From contig NZ_JAIGNM010000001.1 of the NCBI RefSeq assembly GCF_019711495.1, forward strand, positions 1,364,001 to 1,428,000: a stretch of 64,000 bases of DNA. The letters run 5' to 3'. The position numbers and the translations under genes were made by a program. The stretch comes from Qipengyuania xiamenensis (lineage in GTDB: Bacteria > Pseudomonadota > Alphaproteobacteria > Sphingomonadales > Sphingomonadaceae). Shown in pieces: positions 18,681 through 28,784 of the stretch (positions within the stretch are counted from its first letter, which is position 1; each line of letters opens with the position of its first letter). The notes under the pieces are model-generated. The model did not search any database. It had not been told where the DNA came from and worked only from the letters and a program-made list of their open reading frames with translations.

Positions 18681-19013
18681 GTGATTGATGACGGGGCAAT
18701 CCAGCTTGCCTTGGCGGACGACCGGTTTGGTTCGAATGCGTGGCTTACATTCTACCTTTTCGGAGACCCCGAAGCGCTCCGAGCTATGAAGCCCGGGCTG
18801 ATTGCAATGGACGCGGTCAATCTCGATGGCGAGGAAGCTGGCTGCTTCTATGCAAAGGTGCCCGTTCAACTGGAACGAACCGAACTCGAGAGAACTATCG
18901 CGAATGTTCGCGCACTCAGCAGCGAGCATGACGTCAGAATCGACATAGTGGATCTCGACTCATCGGCAGATGTCAGTTCATCCAAATTCTTTACGCTATG
19001 GACGGCTCCGTAG
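18681..19013 (+). CDS. hypothetical protein, 110 aa
   Basis: Unrecognised. Starts at GTG five bases after the mutM stop behind a GAGAGG site, so probably co-transcribed with mutM. Acidic, soluble, with no signal peptide; segments alternate strand and helix (NAWLTFYLFGDPEAL, AGCFYAKVPVQLERTELERTIANV). Third positions are more A/T-rich than in neighbouring genes. No catalytic motif seen. Confidence 0.55.
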   Translation: MIDDGAIQLALADDRFGSNAWLTFYLFGDPEALRAMKPGLIAMDAVNLDGEEAGCFYAKVPVQLERTELERTIANVRALSSEHDVRIDIVDLDSSADVSSSKFFTLWTAP

Positions 19014-19031
19014 CTTCAAAGCTCGCCACCC

Positions 19032-19703
19032 TCACAAATCCAGCGAAGCATATTCCCGCGGCGGCGGAAGCCCGTCCATCTTCTCGCTCAGCAGCGGGCG
19101 GAAGCTGGGGCGGCTTTTCATGACCATGTACCAGTCGCGCGCCTGTTCGTGGCCGCGCCAGTCGATGCCGCCGAGATAGTCCACCACCGAGAGATGCGCC
19201 GCGCAGGTGAGGTCGGCGAGGCTCAGCTGCGGCCCGGCGAGCCACTGGCGCGTGTCGACCAGCCAGTCGATATAGTCGAGGTGGCCGTGCAGCATCCGGC
19301 CCATCTGGCGCAGCACCTGCCCGTCGGGCGACTGGCGCAGGATGAGCCGCTTCTTCATCTTCTCGTGCAGCGCAGGCTCGGTCACGTCGGCGTAGAAATT
19401 CTCGTCGAACAGCGCGACGAGCCGGCGGATTTCCGCGCGCTGCATCGCATTGCCGCCGATCATCGGATTGCGCTCGACCGTCTCCTCGAGGAATTCGCAG
19501 ATCGCCTGGCTGTCGCACAGCGTCACGCGGCGCGCCGGATCGTGCAGCACCGGGGTGCGGCCAGCGGGGTTCAGCTGCCAGAACGCATCGCGCCCGTCCC
19601 ACGGATTTTCGCGGACGAGTTCATAGGCGACCGACTTCTCCGCCATGACGAGGCGCAGCTTGCGGCTGAAAGGACAAAGAGGGAATTGGTGGAGCTGCCA
19701 CAT
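19032..19703 (-). CDS. glutathione S-transferase family protein
   Basis: 223 residues from ATG 19703 (MWQLHQFPLCPFSRKLRLVMAE); a GTG three codons earlier is less likely. Thioredoxin-like N-domain with PLCPFSRK in the active site, cis-Pro region GRTPVLHD and glutathione-binding LCDSQAICEFLEE; all-helical C-domain from about 90 with LSLADLTCAAHL. Likely cytosolic GSH-dependent enzyme; substrate unknown. Confidence 0.88.
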   Translation of the reverse strand: MWQLHQFPLCPFSRKLRLVMAEKSVAYELVRENPWDGRDAFWQLNPAGRTPVLHDPARRVTLCDSQAICEFLEETVERNPMIGGNAMQRAEIRRLVALFDENFYADVTEPALHEKMKKRLILRQSPDGQVLRQMGRMLHGHLDYIDWLVDTRQWLAGPQLSLADLTCAAHLSVVDYLGGIDWRGHEQARDWYMVMKSRPSFRPLLSEKMDGLPPPREYASLDL

Positions 19704-19802
19704 TGCACCCACGCTATTGCATCAGCCGCACCCGCGCGTCCACCGGTCCAATAGGGGTATTTGAAGAATTTCCCGCAGCGGGACTATTCGCTTCTTCGAT
19801 GG

Positions 19803-20243
19803 CTATTCTTGCGGCAGGCTTTCCTGCAGGCGCGCGGCCATCTCTTCGAGCGCCGGCCTCATCTCCTCCAGCGCCTCTGCCATCGTGCCCATAGCTTCCA
19901 TCGCGCGCGGCAAATTGCGCTCGATTTCCTCCGGAATCCGGCCGGCTTCGGGAGCCATCGACCGCAGCGTGGTATCGCGGTCGACCTCGGGCATCTCCTC
20001 GCCCGACATCTCGCCGGCGGCTTCCATCAGCGGACCGAGCGGCAGGTCGAGCAGCACTTCGCTGAGCGTGCGCATCAGCATCGCGGTCTCGCGCTGGTAT
20101 TCGGGATCGGAGAATTTCTGTGCGAGGTCGCCCTGTGCTTCTTCCTCGATCTCGGGCGCGGGCAGGTCCGCATCCTGCGCAAGCAGGGGTGCAGGCGCGG
20201 CGAGCGCGGCCAGCGACAATGCGGACAAAACGGACTTACGCAT
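19803..20243 (-). CDS. exported acidic protein, 146 aa, unknown
   Basis: ATG 20243 begins a clear signal peptide (MRKSVLSALSLAALAAPAPLLAQ). The mature part is acidic and helical, with many Met, Glu and Ala (EEIERNLPRAMEAMGTMAEALEEM, ALEEMAARLQESL), suggesting an amphipathic or coiled structure. No family recognised. It lies just downstream of another small exported protein on the same strand. Confidence 0.6.
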   Translation of the reverse strand: MRKSVLSALSLAALAAPAPLLAQDADLPAPEIEEEAQGDLAQKFSDPEYQRETAMLMRTLSEVLLDLPLGPLMEAAGEMSGEEMPEVDRDTTLRSMAPEAGRIPEEIERNLPRAMEAMGTMAEALEEMRPALEEMAARLQESLPQE

Positions 20244-20314
20244 GGAATTTCCCCTCGGGAGCGGCATCTGGCGGTTTGCTACCGCGACGCCGCTGAAAGG
20301 GGGCTGAACGGCTC

Positions 20315-20695
20315 TCAGATGCCCGAGGCGTCGAGCAGCGTGAGGCAAGCCGGCATGATCGCTTCCACGGCCTCGAAACCCTCGCCCTGGAAAGATGCCA
20401 TTTCGCGGTTCACCAGCGCATTCACGACATCATGCGTGAAGCGGGTATCTTCCATGATCTGTGCAGTCACCCGGACGAAGAATTCTTCACCGCGCGGTTC
20501 CATCGGCGGATATGCCTGCGCTCGCTCGTATCCGGCATCCTGACCGCCAGCGACGAGCCCGAAAGCGACCCCGCAGCGGAAATTGGTCTGCTGTTCGAGC
20601 GTCAGCGGCGGTATCTCGGGAGCCGGCTCTCTTTCCTGCGCGGACGCGGGAATCGAAAGCACTAGGGCTGTGGATGCGATGATGGACCTGATCAT
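20315..20695 (-). CDS. exported protein, 126 aa, unknown
   Basis: ATG 20695 (MIRSIIASTALVLSIPASAQE) gives a standard signal peptide; upstream in-frame sequence lacks one. The mature protein has two Cys (NFRCGVAFGLVAGG and MPACLTLLD) that could form a disulfide, and a helical body. No family recognised. It is divergent from frmA across 95 bases. Confidence 0.6.
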   Translation of the reverse strand: MIRSIIASTALVLSIPASAQEREPAPEIPPLTLEQQTNFRCGVAFGLVAGGQDAGYERAQAYPPMEPRGEEFFVRVTAQIMEDTRFTHDVVNALVNREMASFQGEGFEAVEAIMPACLTLLDASGI

Positions 20696-20790
20696 GGCGC
20701 GGCTTCTAGCTGCGCTTGCATGAACCGCAAGCAACTTGCCTGCCCCAGCGAGCTTCCCTACGCCATCGCCGAAGAGGAGATTCGTATCAT

Positions 20791-21899
<1,109 letters not shown>

Positions 21900-21900
<1 letters not shown>

Positions 21901-22253
21901 TGCCTTCCAAGGTGACCCTCGCCGAGAAGTTCGCTGGCTTCAGCGAGCACTGGGCGCCGCGCATTGTCGCGCGCTACGAAGGTCACGAGGTCCGTATCGC
22001 CAAGCTCGAAGGCGAGTTCGACTGGCACAGCCACACGCATGACGAGCTGTTCCTGTGCGTGGACGGCGAACTCGACATCCTCTTCCGCGACCGCACGGAG
22101 ACGCTCTTGCCCGGCGACCTGCTGCTGATCGAGGCGGGAGAGGAGCACAAGCCATTCGCGCGCAAGGGCGAGGTGCAGGTCCTGCTGCTGGACCCGGAAA
22201 ATGCGCCGAATACCGGAGATGAAGCAACTGCGACCAAGGCGGTCGAGGCATAA
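21900..22253 (+). CDS. cupin-domain protein
   Basis: 117 residues; its ATG shares one base with the frmA TGA. Single cupin barrel with the metal-binding pattern in EFDWHSHTHDELFLCVDGELDI and, in the second motif, LLPGDLLLIEAGEEHKPFA. The His, His, Glu and distal His ligands are present. Small cupins of this sort bind a metal and may be enzymes or sensors. Its place between frmA and fghA suggests a role with formaldehyde or glutathione adducts, which is inference. Confidence 0.85.
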
Positions 22254-22265
22254 GGAGAGAGACCC

Positions 22266-22637
22266 ATGTACAGTCACATGATGGTAGGTTCGAACGACAT
22301 CGAACGTTCGAAGAAATTCTACGATGCGACCTTCAAGGCGATCGGCGGACGCGAGGCGATCGTCGATGACAAGGGACGCCTGATGTATCTCTACAATAAC
22401 GGCGCGTTCCTCGTGACCAAGCCGATCGACGGCGAACCGGCAACGGCGGGAAATGGCTGCACGATCGGTTTCGCAATGACCCCCGAACAGGCTGACGCAT
22501 GGCATGCAGCCGGCGTCGAAGCCGGCGGTACGGCAATCGAAGATCCGCCGGGCGAACGCCCCGGCTCGGGCATGTACCTCGCCTACCTGCGCGATCCGGA
22601 CGGTAACAAGCTCTGCGCCCTTCACCGGATGGGCTGA
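22266..22637 (+). CDS. VOC-family (glyoxalase-fold) protein
   Basis: 123 residues, ATG behind AGGAGAGA. Paired beta-alpha-beta-beta-beta modules: MYSHMMVGSNDIERSKKFYDA at the start and YLAYLRDPDGNKLCALHRMG at the end. It is similar in plan to the VOC gene at 55576-55971 (both open with an S-K/A-KFYDA helix and close with RDPDGNKL). Substrate unknown; in this operon a thiol adduct is a plausible guess. Confidence 0.85.
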   Translation: MYSHMMVGSNDIERSKKFYDATFKAIGGREAIVDDKGRLMYLYNNGAFLVTKPIDGEPATAGNGCTIGFAMTPEQADAWHAAGVEAGGTAIEDPPGERPGSGMYLAYLRDPDGNKLCALHRMG

Positions 22638-22642
22638 GCCGC

Positions 22643-23161
22643 TTGAGCGATCGCGCGAACCGCGGCGAAGCGGGATTGCGGGAGGACCTGGACGCCCTCG
22701 CAATCCCCTTCGAGCATCACGAGCACGAGGCGGTTTTCACCGTCGAGGAAAGCCGCGGGATCAAGGCGAGCATTCCGGGCGAGCATACCAAGAACCTGTT
22801 CCTGAAGGACAAGGACGGCGCGTTCTGGCTGGTCACCGTACCGGGCGAGATGCGCGTCGACCTGAAGGCGCTCCCGCAGGCTATCGGCTGCAAGCGCGTG
22901 AGCTTCGGCAAGCCCGATGACATGGAACGCCTGCTCGGCCTCACGCCCGGTTCCGTCACCCCGCTCGGAGCGATCCATTCGGAGCCCGGCAGCATCACCG
23001 TGGTCCTCGACCGGAGCCTTGCCGAGGCAGGGCGCGTCAACGTCCACCCGCTTCGCAATACCGCGACCATCGGCCTGTCCGGCGCGGACACCTTGCGGCT
23101 GCTGGAGCATTGGGGACATGCGCCGATGATCGCAGACATTCCAGCACAGGACCCCGCATGA
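22643..23161 (+). CDS. YbaK/ProX-type aminoacyl-tRNA deacylase
   Basis: 172 residues, starting at TTG five bases after the VOC stop; no ATG is available before residue 60. Prolyl-tRNA editing fold: HEAVFTVEES near 27, GEHTKNLFLKDKDG with the conserved Lys near 50, and PGSVTPLGAIH near 105. Such freestanding domains hydrolyse mischarged tRNA (Ala- or Cys-tRNA(Pro)). It overlaps fghA by four bases (ATGA), which ties translation quality control to the formaldehyde operon, an unexpected partnership. Confidence 0.85.
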   Translation: MSDRANRGEAGLREDLDALAIPFEHHEHEAVFTVEESRGIKASIPGEHTKNLFLKDKDGAFWLVTVPGEMRVDLKALPQAIGCKRVSFGKPDDMERLLGLTPGSVTPLGAIHSEPGSITVVLDRSLAEAGRVNVHPLRNTATIGLSGADTLRLLEHWGHAPMIADIPAQDPA

Positions 23162-23997
23162 CGCTCGACTACCTATCCCAGAACAAGGCTTTCGGAGGCG
23201 ACCAGTTCGTCCTCTCGCACCACTCGGAAGCGACGGGGACCGAGATGACCTTCTCGGTCTATGTCCCGCCGCATGAAGAAGGCGCGAAGCTGCCGGTGCT
23301 CTGGTATCTCTCGGGCCTCACCTGCACCCATGCCAATGTCACCGAGAAGGGCGAATACCGGCAGGCATGCGCCGAGCATGGCGTGATTTTCGTCGCGCCC
23401 GACACATCCCCGCGCGGCGAGGACGTGCCCGATGCGTCTGACGAATATGATTTCGGCAAGGGCGCGGGCTTCTATGTCGATGCAACGCAGCAGCCATGGT
23501 CCAAGCACTACCGCATGCGCAGCTACATCGAAGACGAACTGCCGGGCGTGATCGAAGCGAACTTCCCCGCCGACATGACGAGGCAGGGCATCACCGGCCA
23601 CTCGATGGGCGGCCACGGCGCCCTCACCATCGCCCTGCGCAATGCGGACCGCTTCCGCTCGGTAAGCGCCTTCGCCCCCATCGTCGCTCCGAGCAAGGTG
23701 CCATGGGGCGATAAGGCTCTGGGCCGCTATCTCGGAGACGACCGCGAAGCCTGGGCCGAATACGACGCGGTCGCGCTGATCGAAAACGGCGCGCGGGTGG
23801 ACCACCTGCTCGTCGACCAGGGCACGGCAGACAATTTCCTCGAGGAACAGCTCAAAACCGGCCTGCTATCCGTCGCCTGCGCCAAGGCGGGCATCCCCGC
23901 CGACATCCGCATGCAGGAAGGCTACGACCACTCCTACTACTTCATCTCGACCTTCATGGCCGAACATGTCGCGTGGCACGCTGAGCGATTAGTCTGA
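23158..23997 (+). CDS. fghA: S-formylglutathione hydrolase
   Basis: 279 residues from the ATG overlapping the previous stop. Esterase D family: LSGLTCTHANVTEKGEYRQ, nucleophile Ser in GHSMGGHGAL near 146, Asp in VDQGTADNFL near 223, His in GYDHSYYF near 257. It hydrolyses S-formylglutathione to formate and glutathione, completing the pathway begun by FrmA. Confidence 0.96.
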   Translation: MTLDYLSQNKAFGGDQFVLSHHSEATGTEMTFSVYVPPHEEGAKLPVLWYLSGLTCTHANVTEKGEYRQACAEHGVIFVAPDTSPRGEDVPDASDEYDFGKGAGFYVDATQQPWSKHYRMRSYIEDELPGVIEANFPADMTRQGITGHSMGGHGALTIALRNADRFRSVSAFAPIVAPSKVPWGDKALGRYLGDDREAWAEYDAVALIENGARVDHLLVDQGTADNFLEEQLKTGLLSVACAKAGIPADIRMQEGYDHSYYFISTFMAEHVAWHAERLV

Positions 23998-24067
23998 TTC
24001 TTCCAATCACTTTCACCTGAAATGACAATAACTTTCGCCTCTCATCACTTTGGCGAAGGGCGCTCGA

Positions 24068-24247
24068 ATGGCATTTACAGAAGAAGAAAAACGCGAGTGG
24101 CATGAGCAAAAGCGGCTGCGAGAACAGCCAAAACCACGCCCCAGACCAGAGGCAATTGCGACCTGTATCGTCTGCCACCAACCTTTTGGCGTGGGAGAAG
24201 GTTCGCCGTTTTCCGAGTTTCCAATCTGTGACGTCTGTGACGGCTAG
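24068..24247 (+). CDS. small zinc-ribbon protein, 59 aa
   Basis: ATG 24068 has GAAGGG seven bases upstream. A charged N-terminal helix (FTEEEKREWHEQKRLREQ) is followed by a CIVC ... CDVC pair, a compact zinc ribbon. Codon use is visibly A/T-richer than in neighbouring genes (many gaa, aaa, cca), suggesting recent acquisition or weak expression. No family name; could be a small nucleic-acid or protein-binding factor. Confidence 0.55.
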   Translation: MAFTEEEKREWHEQKRLREQPKPRPRPEAIATCIVCHQPFGVGEGSPFSEFPICDVCDG

Positions 24248-24250
24248 CCC

Positions 24251-24616
24251 TTAAAGCGCCAGCCACGCCTCCGCGACGTCCACGGCGTCATAATCGAAGC
24301 TCTTGATATCGATGCCGGGGATCAGCGCGCCTTCGAGTTCGACGGCTTTCTTCATCCAGTCGGAATCCGTCAGCACCGCGCATTTGTCGAACGCGCCGAG
24401 CATCTTGAAGAGCTTTGGCAGGCGGCTGAACTCGACGCCGATCGCGCCCAGTGTGGGCAGTTCGAAATTGGTGATCCGGTAGAACATCTTGCCGCCGGTC
24501 ATGCCTTCGGACTTCTCGATCAGATCGTCGAGCGCCTTGCGCATGATGTCTGCGTCGACCTTGCCGTCCAGTACGATATCGACCCGGTCGGCAGCAGGCT
24601 TGGTTATGGTCAGCAT
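24251..24616 (-). CDS. SpoIIAA-like (STAS/SEC14-type) protein
   Basis: 121 residues. The pattern VDIVLDGKVDADIMRKALDDLIEKSE ... MFYRITNFELPTLGAIGVEFSRLPKLFKML ... CAVLTDSDWMKK fits the SpoIIAA-like family, a CRAL-TRIO/STAS-related fold often described as a stress-linked lipid- or ligand-binding domain. No membrane segment. Convergent with the zinc-ribbon gene at three bases. Confidence 0.75.
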   Translation of the reverse strand: MLTITKPAADRVDIVLDGKVDADIMRKALDDLIEKSEGMTGGKMFYRITNFELPTLGAIGVEFSRLPKLFKMLGAFDKCAVLTDSDWMKKAVELEGALIPGIDIKSFDYDAVDVAEAWLAL

Positions 24617-24725
24617 GGGTCATCCCCTCGTGCAGCCGCGACACTGGCACTCGCTGGGCGCAGCCTACCACAAGACGCCGCCGGATGGCAGGGGCGACAC
24701 AAGCGGCCGCCCCTGAAGCTTCCGA

Positions 24726-25301
24726 TTACTCGTCCGCAGGCGCGATCCGGACCATCAGATGCGCAAAGGGCGTGTCCTTCCACATCACGTAGACCGGAGC
24801 CGAGGTGTCGTTGGTCATGCCCTCGTAAAGCGCGGGATCGGGCAGGATGATCATCAGGTGCGGACCGTCCTTGATCCACATATTGTCATCGGTGGGCTCG
24901 GTCGCGCCGGGGTCGAGATTGCTCACCCCCGGGGCGCCGCCCTCGCCAGCGAGCATGTAGGAGACGCCGAACTTGCCGGTCGGGAAGGCTTCGCCTGCCT
25001 GCAGTGCCCCGAGCGCTTCCATCCATGTGGCGTCGTTGCACATCGGTCCCATGCCCGGTGTCTCGGCAATGCAGGTCCAGCCGTTCGAGCCTTCGCGCAG
25101 GACATTGCCATCCGCATCGAGCACGGTGGCATCGCCCGTCACGTCGTCGGGACCTGCGGACAGGGCGCTTTCCATCGGTGTCTGTTCGGCAGCGGCGGTA
25201 TCGGCAGCTCCTTCGGTGCCTGTGTCAGTCTCTTCGACCTTGGTGCAGCCGGTAGCCAGGGCAAGCAGCGCGATTGCTGCGAGAGCGTCGGATTTCCTCA
25301 T
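24726..25301 (-). CDS. lipoprotein, 191 aa, unknown
   Basis: ATG 25301 starts MRKSDALAAIALLALATGC, a signal peptide with lipobox Cys near 19. An acidic Ala/Thr/Glu linker (about 20-50) leads to a globular part with two Cys (GWTCIAETPGMGPMCND) and a Trp-, Met- and Pro-rich end (HLMIILPDPALYEGM, VYVMWKDTPFAHLMV). No named family recalled. Likely periplasm-facing. Confidence 0.65.
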   Translation of the reverse strand: MRKSDALAAIALLALATGCTKVEETDTGTEGAADTAAAEQTPMESALSAGPDDVTGDATVLDADGNVLREGSNGWTCIAETPGMGPMCNDATWMEALGALQAGEAFPTGKFGVSYMLAGEGGAPGVSNLDPGATEPTDDNMWIKDGPHLMIILPDPALYEGMTNDTSAPVYVMWKDTPFAHLMVRIAPADE

Positions 25302-25456
25302 GGTTTCCTCCCATCGAGCGACCCTCTCAATGGGAAAAACATAGCCGCGCACCGCCGATTTCGCAAAGCGGCAGCAAGCCGTTCAAATGGCTGATCTTCA
25401 CGTCCACTGCGGAAGGGACAGCAGGGCGTCCGCGAATGGGAGCGAGCGAGTCGCTC

Positions 25457-26677
25457 CTATCCGTGCTCGGCGACGAATTCCTCGACCACAGGAGCGATCT
25501 TCTCGCGCCACTTGCTGCCATTGAAGATGCCGTAATGCCCGGCGCCCTCGGCCATGTAGTAGCGCTTCTTCGCGTCCTTGAGGTTCGGCGTCAGGTCCAG
25601 CGCCGCCTTGGTCTGGCCGAGGCCGGAAATATCGTCACGCTGGCCTTCGATCGCGAGCAGCGCGGTCTCGGTGATATCGCCGAGATCGATGCGCTTGCCG
25701 CGGTGCATGAAGGTGCCGTTGGGGATCGCGTGGTCCTGGAAGACCTCCTGCACGGTCTGCAGGTAGAATTCCGCGGTCATGTCGCAGACGCTGCGGTATT
25801 CGTCGTAGAAATCCTTGGTCGCCTGCGCGCTCGCCTCGTCGCCCACGGTGAGGTGTTTGAACATCTCGTAATGGCTCATCATGTGGTTGCCGAGGTTCAT
25901 GCTCATGAAGCCGGCTAGCTGCATGAAGCCGGGATAGACCCGGCGTCCGGAGCCGCGATACTGCATCGGCACGGTGGCGATCACGTTCTGGCGGAACCAC
26001 TCGATCGGACGTTCCATCGCGAGGTCGTTGACGCTGGTGGGCGAGCAACGCGTGTCGATCGGGCCGCCCATCATGGTCAGCGTCTTCGGCGCGCAGGGGT
26101 GCTTGTCGCGGTTCATGATCGCGGTTGCCGCGAAGACCGGGACCGAAGGCTGGCACACGGCCATCACATGCGCGCCTTCCCCGATGTGTTCGAGGAACTC
26201 GATCACGTAATCCATGTAATCGTCGAGATCGAAATGCCCCTCGTGCAGCGGCACGTTGCGCGCATCGGCCCAGTCGGTGACATAGACCGTGTAATTTTCG
26301 AGCATCCGCTCGACCGTGCCGCGCAGCAGCGTGGCATAGTGCCCGCTCATCGGGGCGACGACCAGCAGGCGCGGAGCATCCTCGGGCAGGTCTGCGCGGC
26401 GGAAGCGCTTGAGGTCGCCGAAGGGCTTGTTGACCACAGTCGCCTCGACAACCGGATGACGCTTGCCACCTGCCTCGACCGTTTCGATACCCCATGCAGG
26501 CTTGCCATAGGTCGCGGTGGCGTGGGCAAAGACGTCGAGCGCGCTCGAGACGATGGGGCCCATACCCATGTAACCGAAAGGCAGCGCGGGATTGGACAGC
26601 ATCTCGGCCCCGATCGAGGCCCAGGTGCTGGCGCTCGAAAGCCAGCTGCGCTGCAGTTCATAGGCGTGGTAAAGCAT
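25457..26677 (-). CDS. phaZ: intracellular polyhydroxyalkanoate depolymerase
   Basis: 406 residues, the usual length for the cytosolic PHB depolymerase family. The nucleophile region is VMAVCQPSVPVFAA near 182, where Cys replaces Ser as in intracellular PhaZ enzymes; also PMSGHYATLLRGTVERML and C-terminal GAGHYGIFNGSKWREKI with the catalytic His. It mobilises stored PHA granules. A TGC-rich perfect palindrome lies upstream (26759-26773) in the gap shared with the divergent ABC transporter. Confidence 0.93.
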   Translation of the reverse strand: MLYHAYELQRSWLSSASTWASIGAEMLSNPALPFGYMGMGPIVSSALDVFAHATATYGKPAWGIETVEAGGKRHPVVEATVVNKPFGDLKRFRRADLPEDAPRLLVVAPMSGHYATLLRGTVERMLENYTVYVTDWADARNVPLHEGHFDLDDYMDYVIEFLEHIGEGAHVMAVCQPSVPVFAATAIMNRDKHPCAPKTLTMMGGPIDTRCSPTSVNDLAMERPIEWFRQNVIATVPMQYRGSGRRVYPGFMQLAGFMSMNLGNHMMSHYEMFKHLTVGDEASAQATKDFYDEYRSVCDMTAEFYLQTVQEVFQDHAIPNGTFMHRGKRIDLGDITETALLAIEGQRDDISGLGQTKAALDLTPNLKDAKKRYYMAEGAGHYGIFNGSKWREKIAPVVEEFVAEHG

Positions 26678-26758
26678 TCTCGTCCCCTGCGGCCCGCTGT
26701 TGTGTTGTTTTTTGAGGCGGGATCAACGTGGACGGGGACTGTGCCCCGAGGATTGTCA

Positions 26759-26773
26759 TTGTGCAATGCACAA
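26759..26773. promoter_or_regulatory. 15-bp perfect palindrome in the phaZ/ABC transporter gap
   Basis: TTGTGCAATGCACAA, symmetric about its central A, about 82 bases upstream of phaZ and 70 bases upstream of the divergent ABC gene. TGC-rich inverted repeats are described for PhaR, the PHA-responsive repressor of Alphaproteobacteria; assignment here is by resemblance and location only. Confidence 0.4.
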
Positions 26774-26843
26774 ACTGGGTAAAAGTGCCGGTAAGGCGCC
26801 TCACCTGTGGATTTTGCGTCGCACCGACACTAGGTGAGCGCTC

Positions 26844-28655
26844 ATGGACGAGACGGGCGCCCAGACCGACAAGAAGCGCAAGCTGTTCGCGCGCCGCCGC
26901 AAGGGCGAGCCGCGTTCGCTCAAGCCGCTGCGCATGGTATTCGATGAATTGCGCAATTATCCCGGCCATGTGGCGCTGGCCTTTACCGCACTGGTCATCA
27001 CCGCCACCGCGACGCTCGCCATTCCGGCTGGCCTGCGCTTCGTGGTCGACCAGGGCATGGGCGGCGACGGTTCGCAGCTGACCTTCTGGTTCCGCGTCCT
27101 GCTCGGGATTGTCGCCGTGCTCGCGCTGGGCACTGCAATGCGTTTCTATTTCGTCAGCTGGCTGGGCGAGCGCGTGGTCGCCGATGTGCGCAAGCGCGTG
27201 CAGGCGAACCTGCTGCGGCTCGCCCCCGGATTTTACGAAGTGAACAGCCCCAAGGAAATCTCCAGCCGCATGACCAGCGATACCGCGCTGATCGAGAACA
27301 TGGTGGGCACCACCGTGTCCGTGGCGCTGCGGAACATCCTCGTGGCATTGGGCGGCACGGCCTATCTCTTCTACCTCGTGCCCGGGCTGACCATCGGGAT
27401 GCTGCTGATCATCCCGTTGATCGTGGTCCCCCTGACCGTTTTCGGACGCCGCCTGCGCAAGGTCAGCCGCACCAGCCAGGACCGCGTGGCCGATATCGGT
27501 GCCAATGTGACCGAAGTACTCTCCGCGATGAAGATCGTGCAAGGCTTCAACCAGGAAAGCCGCGAGCAGGCCCGCTTCGGCGATACGGTGGAGCGGACTT
27601 TCACCGTCGCCAAGCGCCGGATCATCATCCGCGCCGCGCTGACCGCCTGCATCATCCTGTTCGTCTTCGGTGGCATCACCATGCTCGTCTGGAAGGGCGC
27701 GGAAGCGGCCAATGACGGCACGATCAGCTACGGCACCATCGTGTCTTTCGTCTTTGCCGCGGCTCTCGTGGCAGGCGCATTCGGAGCGTTGACCGAAGTC
27801 TATGGCGACCTGCTGCGGGCCGCCGGTGCCGCGAGCCGCCTGTCCGAACTGCTCGAGGAAACGCCCGGGATCGCCGCGCCCGACAAGCCGATGGCGCTGC
27901 CCACACCGCCGCGCGGCAGCCTGTCCTTCCGCAATGTGAACTTCCGCTATCCCACGCGGCCCGAAACCCCCGCGCTGGAAGATTTCAGCCTCGAGGTGGA
28001 GCCGGGCGAGACGGTCGCCATCGTCGGCCCCTCCGGCGCCGGCAAGTCGACGATCTTCCAGCTGGTCGAGCGGTTCTACGATCCGCAGAGCGGCACCGTC
28101 CGCCTCGACGGCATTGCGCTGACCAAGGCCGATCCGGCCGAAATCCGCTCGCGCATCGCCTTCGTGCCGCAGGAAGGCGTGCTCTTCTCCGCCAGCGCAC
28201 GCGACAATCTGCGCTACGGCAATTGGGACGCGAGCGAGGAACAGATCTGGGCTGCGGCGCGTGCCGCCAATGCTGCCGAGTTCCTCGAGAACCTGCCGCA
28301 AGGCCTCGACACCCATCTGGGCGAGAACGGCACCCAGCTTTCGGGAGGCCAGCGCCAGCGGATCGCAATCGCCCGCGCGCTCCTGCGCGATGCGCCGATC
28401 CTGCTGCTCGACGAAGCCACCAGTGCGCTCGATGCGGAAAGCGAACGGCTGGTGCAGGACGCGCTCGAGCACCTGATGGAAGACCGCACCACTTTGGTCA
28501 TCGCCCATCGCCTCGCCACCGTGCGCGCGGCCGATCGCATCGTGGTGATGGAAGACGGGCGCATCGTCGAACAGGGCACACACACCCAGCTTGCCGGCAA
28601 TGGCGGGCTCTATGCGCGCCTCGCCAAGCTGCAATTCGGCACCGAAACCGCGTAA
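26844..28655 (+). CDS. ABC-type exporter, fused membrane and ATPase domains (MsbA/ABCB type)
   Basis: 603 residues. Six-helix type IV ABC membrane domain about 40-330, then a nucleotide-binding domain: Walker A GPSGAGKST near 400, signature LSGGQRQRI near 505, Walker B ILLLDEATSALD near 525, switch His in VIAHRLATV. A half-transporter that should act as a homodimer. Candidates for cargo include lipids or drugs. The gene ends 129 bases before an M13 peptidase gene. Confidence 0.9.
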   Translation: MDETGAQTDKKRKLFARRRKGEPRSLKPLRMVFDELRNYPGHVALAFTALVITATATLAIPAGLRFVVDQGMGGDGSQLTFWFRVLLGIVAVLALGTAMRFYFVSWLGERVVADVRKRVQANLLRLAPGFYEVNSPKEISSRMTSDTALIENMVGTTVSVALRNILVALGGTAYLFYLVPGLTIGMLLIIPLIVVPLTVFGRRLRKVSRTSQDRVADIGANVTEVLSAMKIVQGFNQESREQARFGDTVERTFTVAKRRIIIRAALTACIILFVFGGITMLVWKGAEAANDGTISYGTIVSFVFAAALVAGAFGALTEVYGDLLRAAGAASRLSELLEETPGIAAPDKPMALPTPPRGSLSFRNVNFRYPTRPETPALEDFSLEVEPGETVAIVGPSGAGKSTIFQLVERFYDPQSGTVRLDGIALTKADPAEIRSRIAFVPQEGVLFSASARDNLRYGNWDASEEQIWAAARAANAAEFLENLPQGLDTHLGENGTQLSGGQRQRIAIARALLRDAPILLLDEATSALDAESERLVQDALEHLMEDRTTLVIAHRLATVRAADRIVVMEDGRIVEQGTHTQLAGNGGLYARLAKLQFGTETA

Positions 28656-28784
28656 ATCCTCGACCAATCGGGTCATCCACCCGACGAAGGGCGACTCCTG
28701 TCTCACCAGTCTGCTAGCCAGACCGGGCAAGGCCGCGTGCGTGTGGGGAACACCGCCGGTCACCAGATTACCGGGAGATTTTAC

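Noticed and set aside
25438-25459. Hairpin GGGAGCGA / TCGCTCCT at the phaZ stop as a terminator
   Set aside because: No U-run follows on the minus strand, so it is not a convincing rho-independent terminator.
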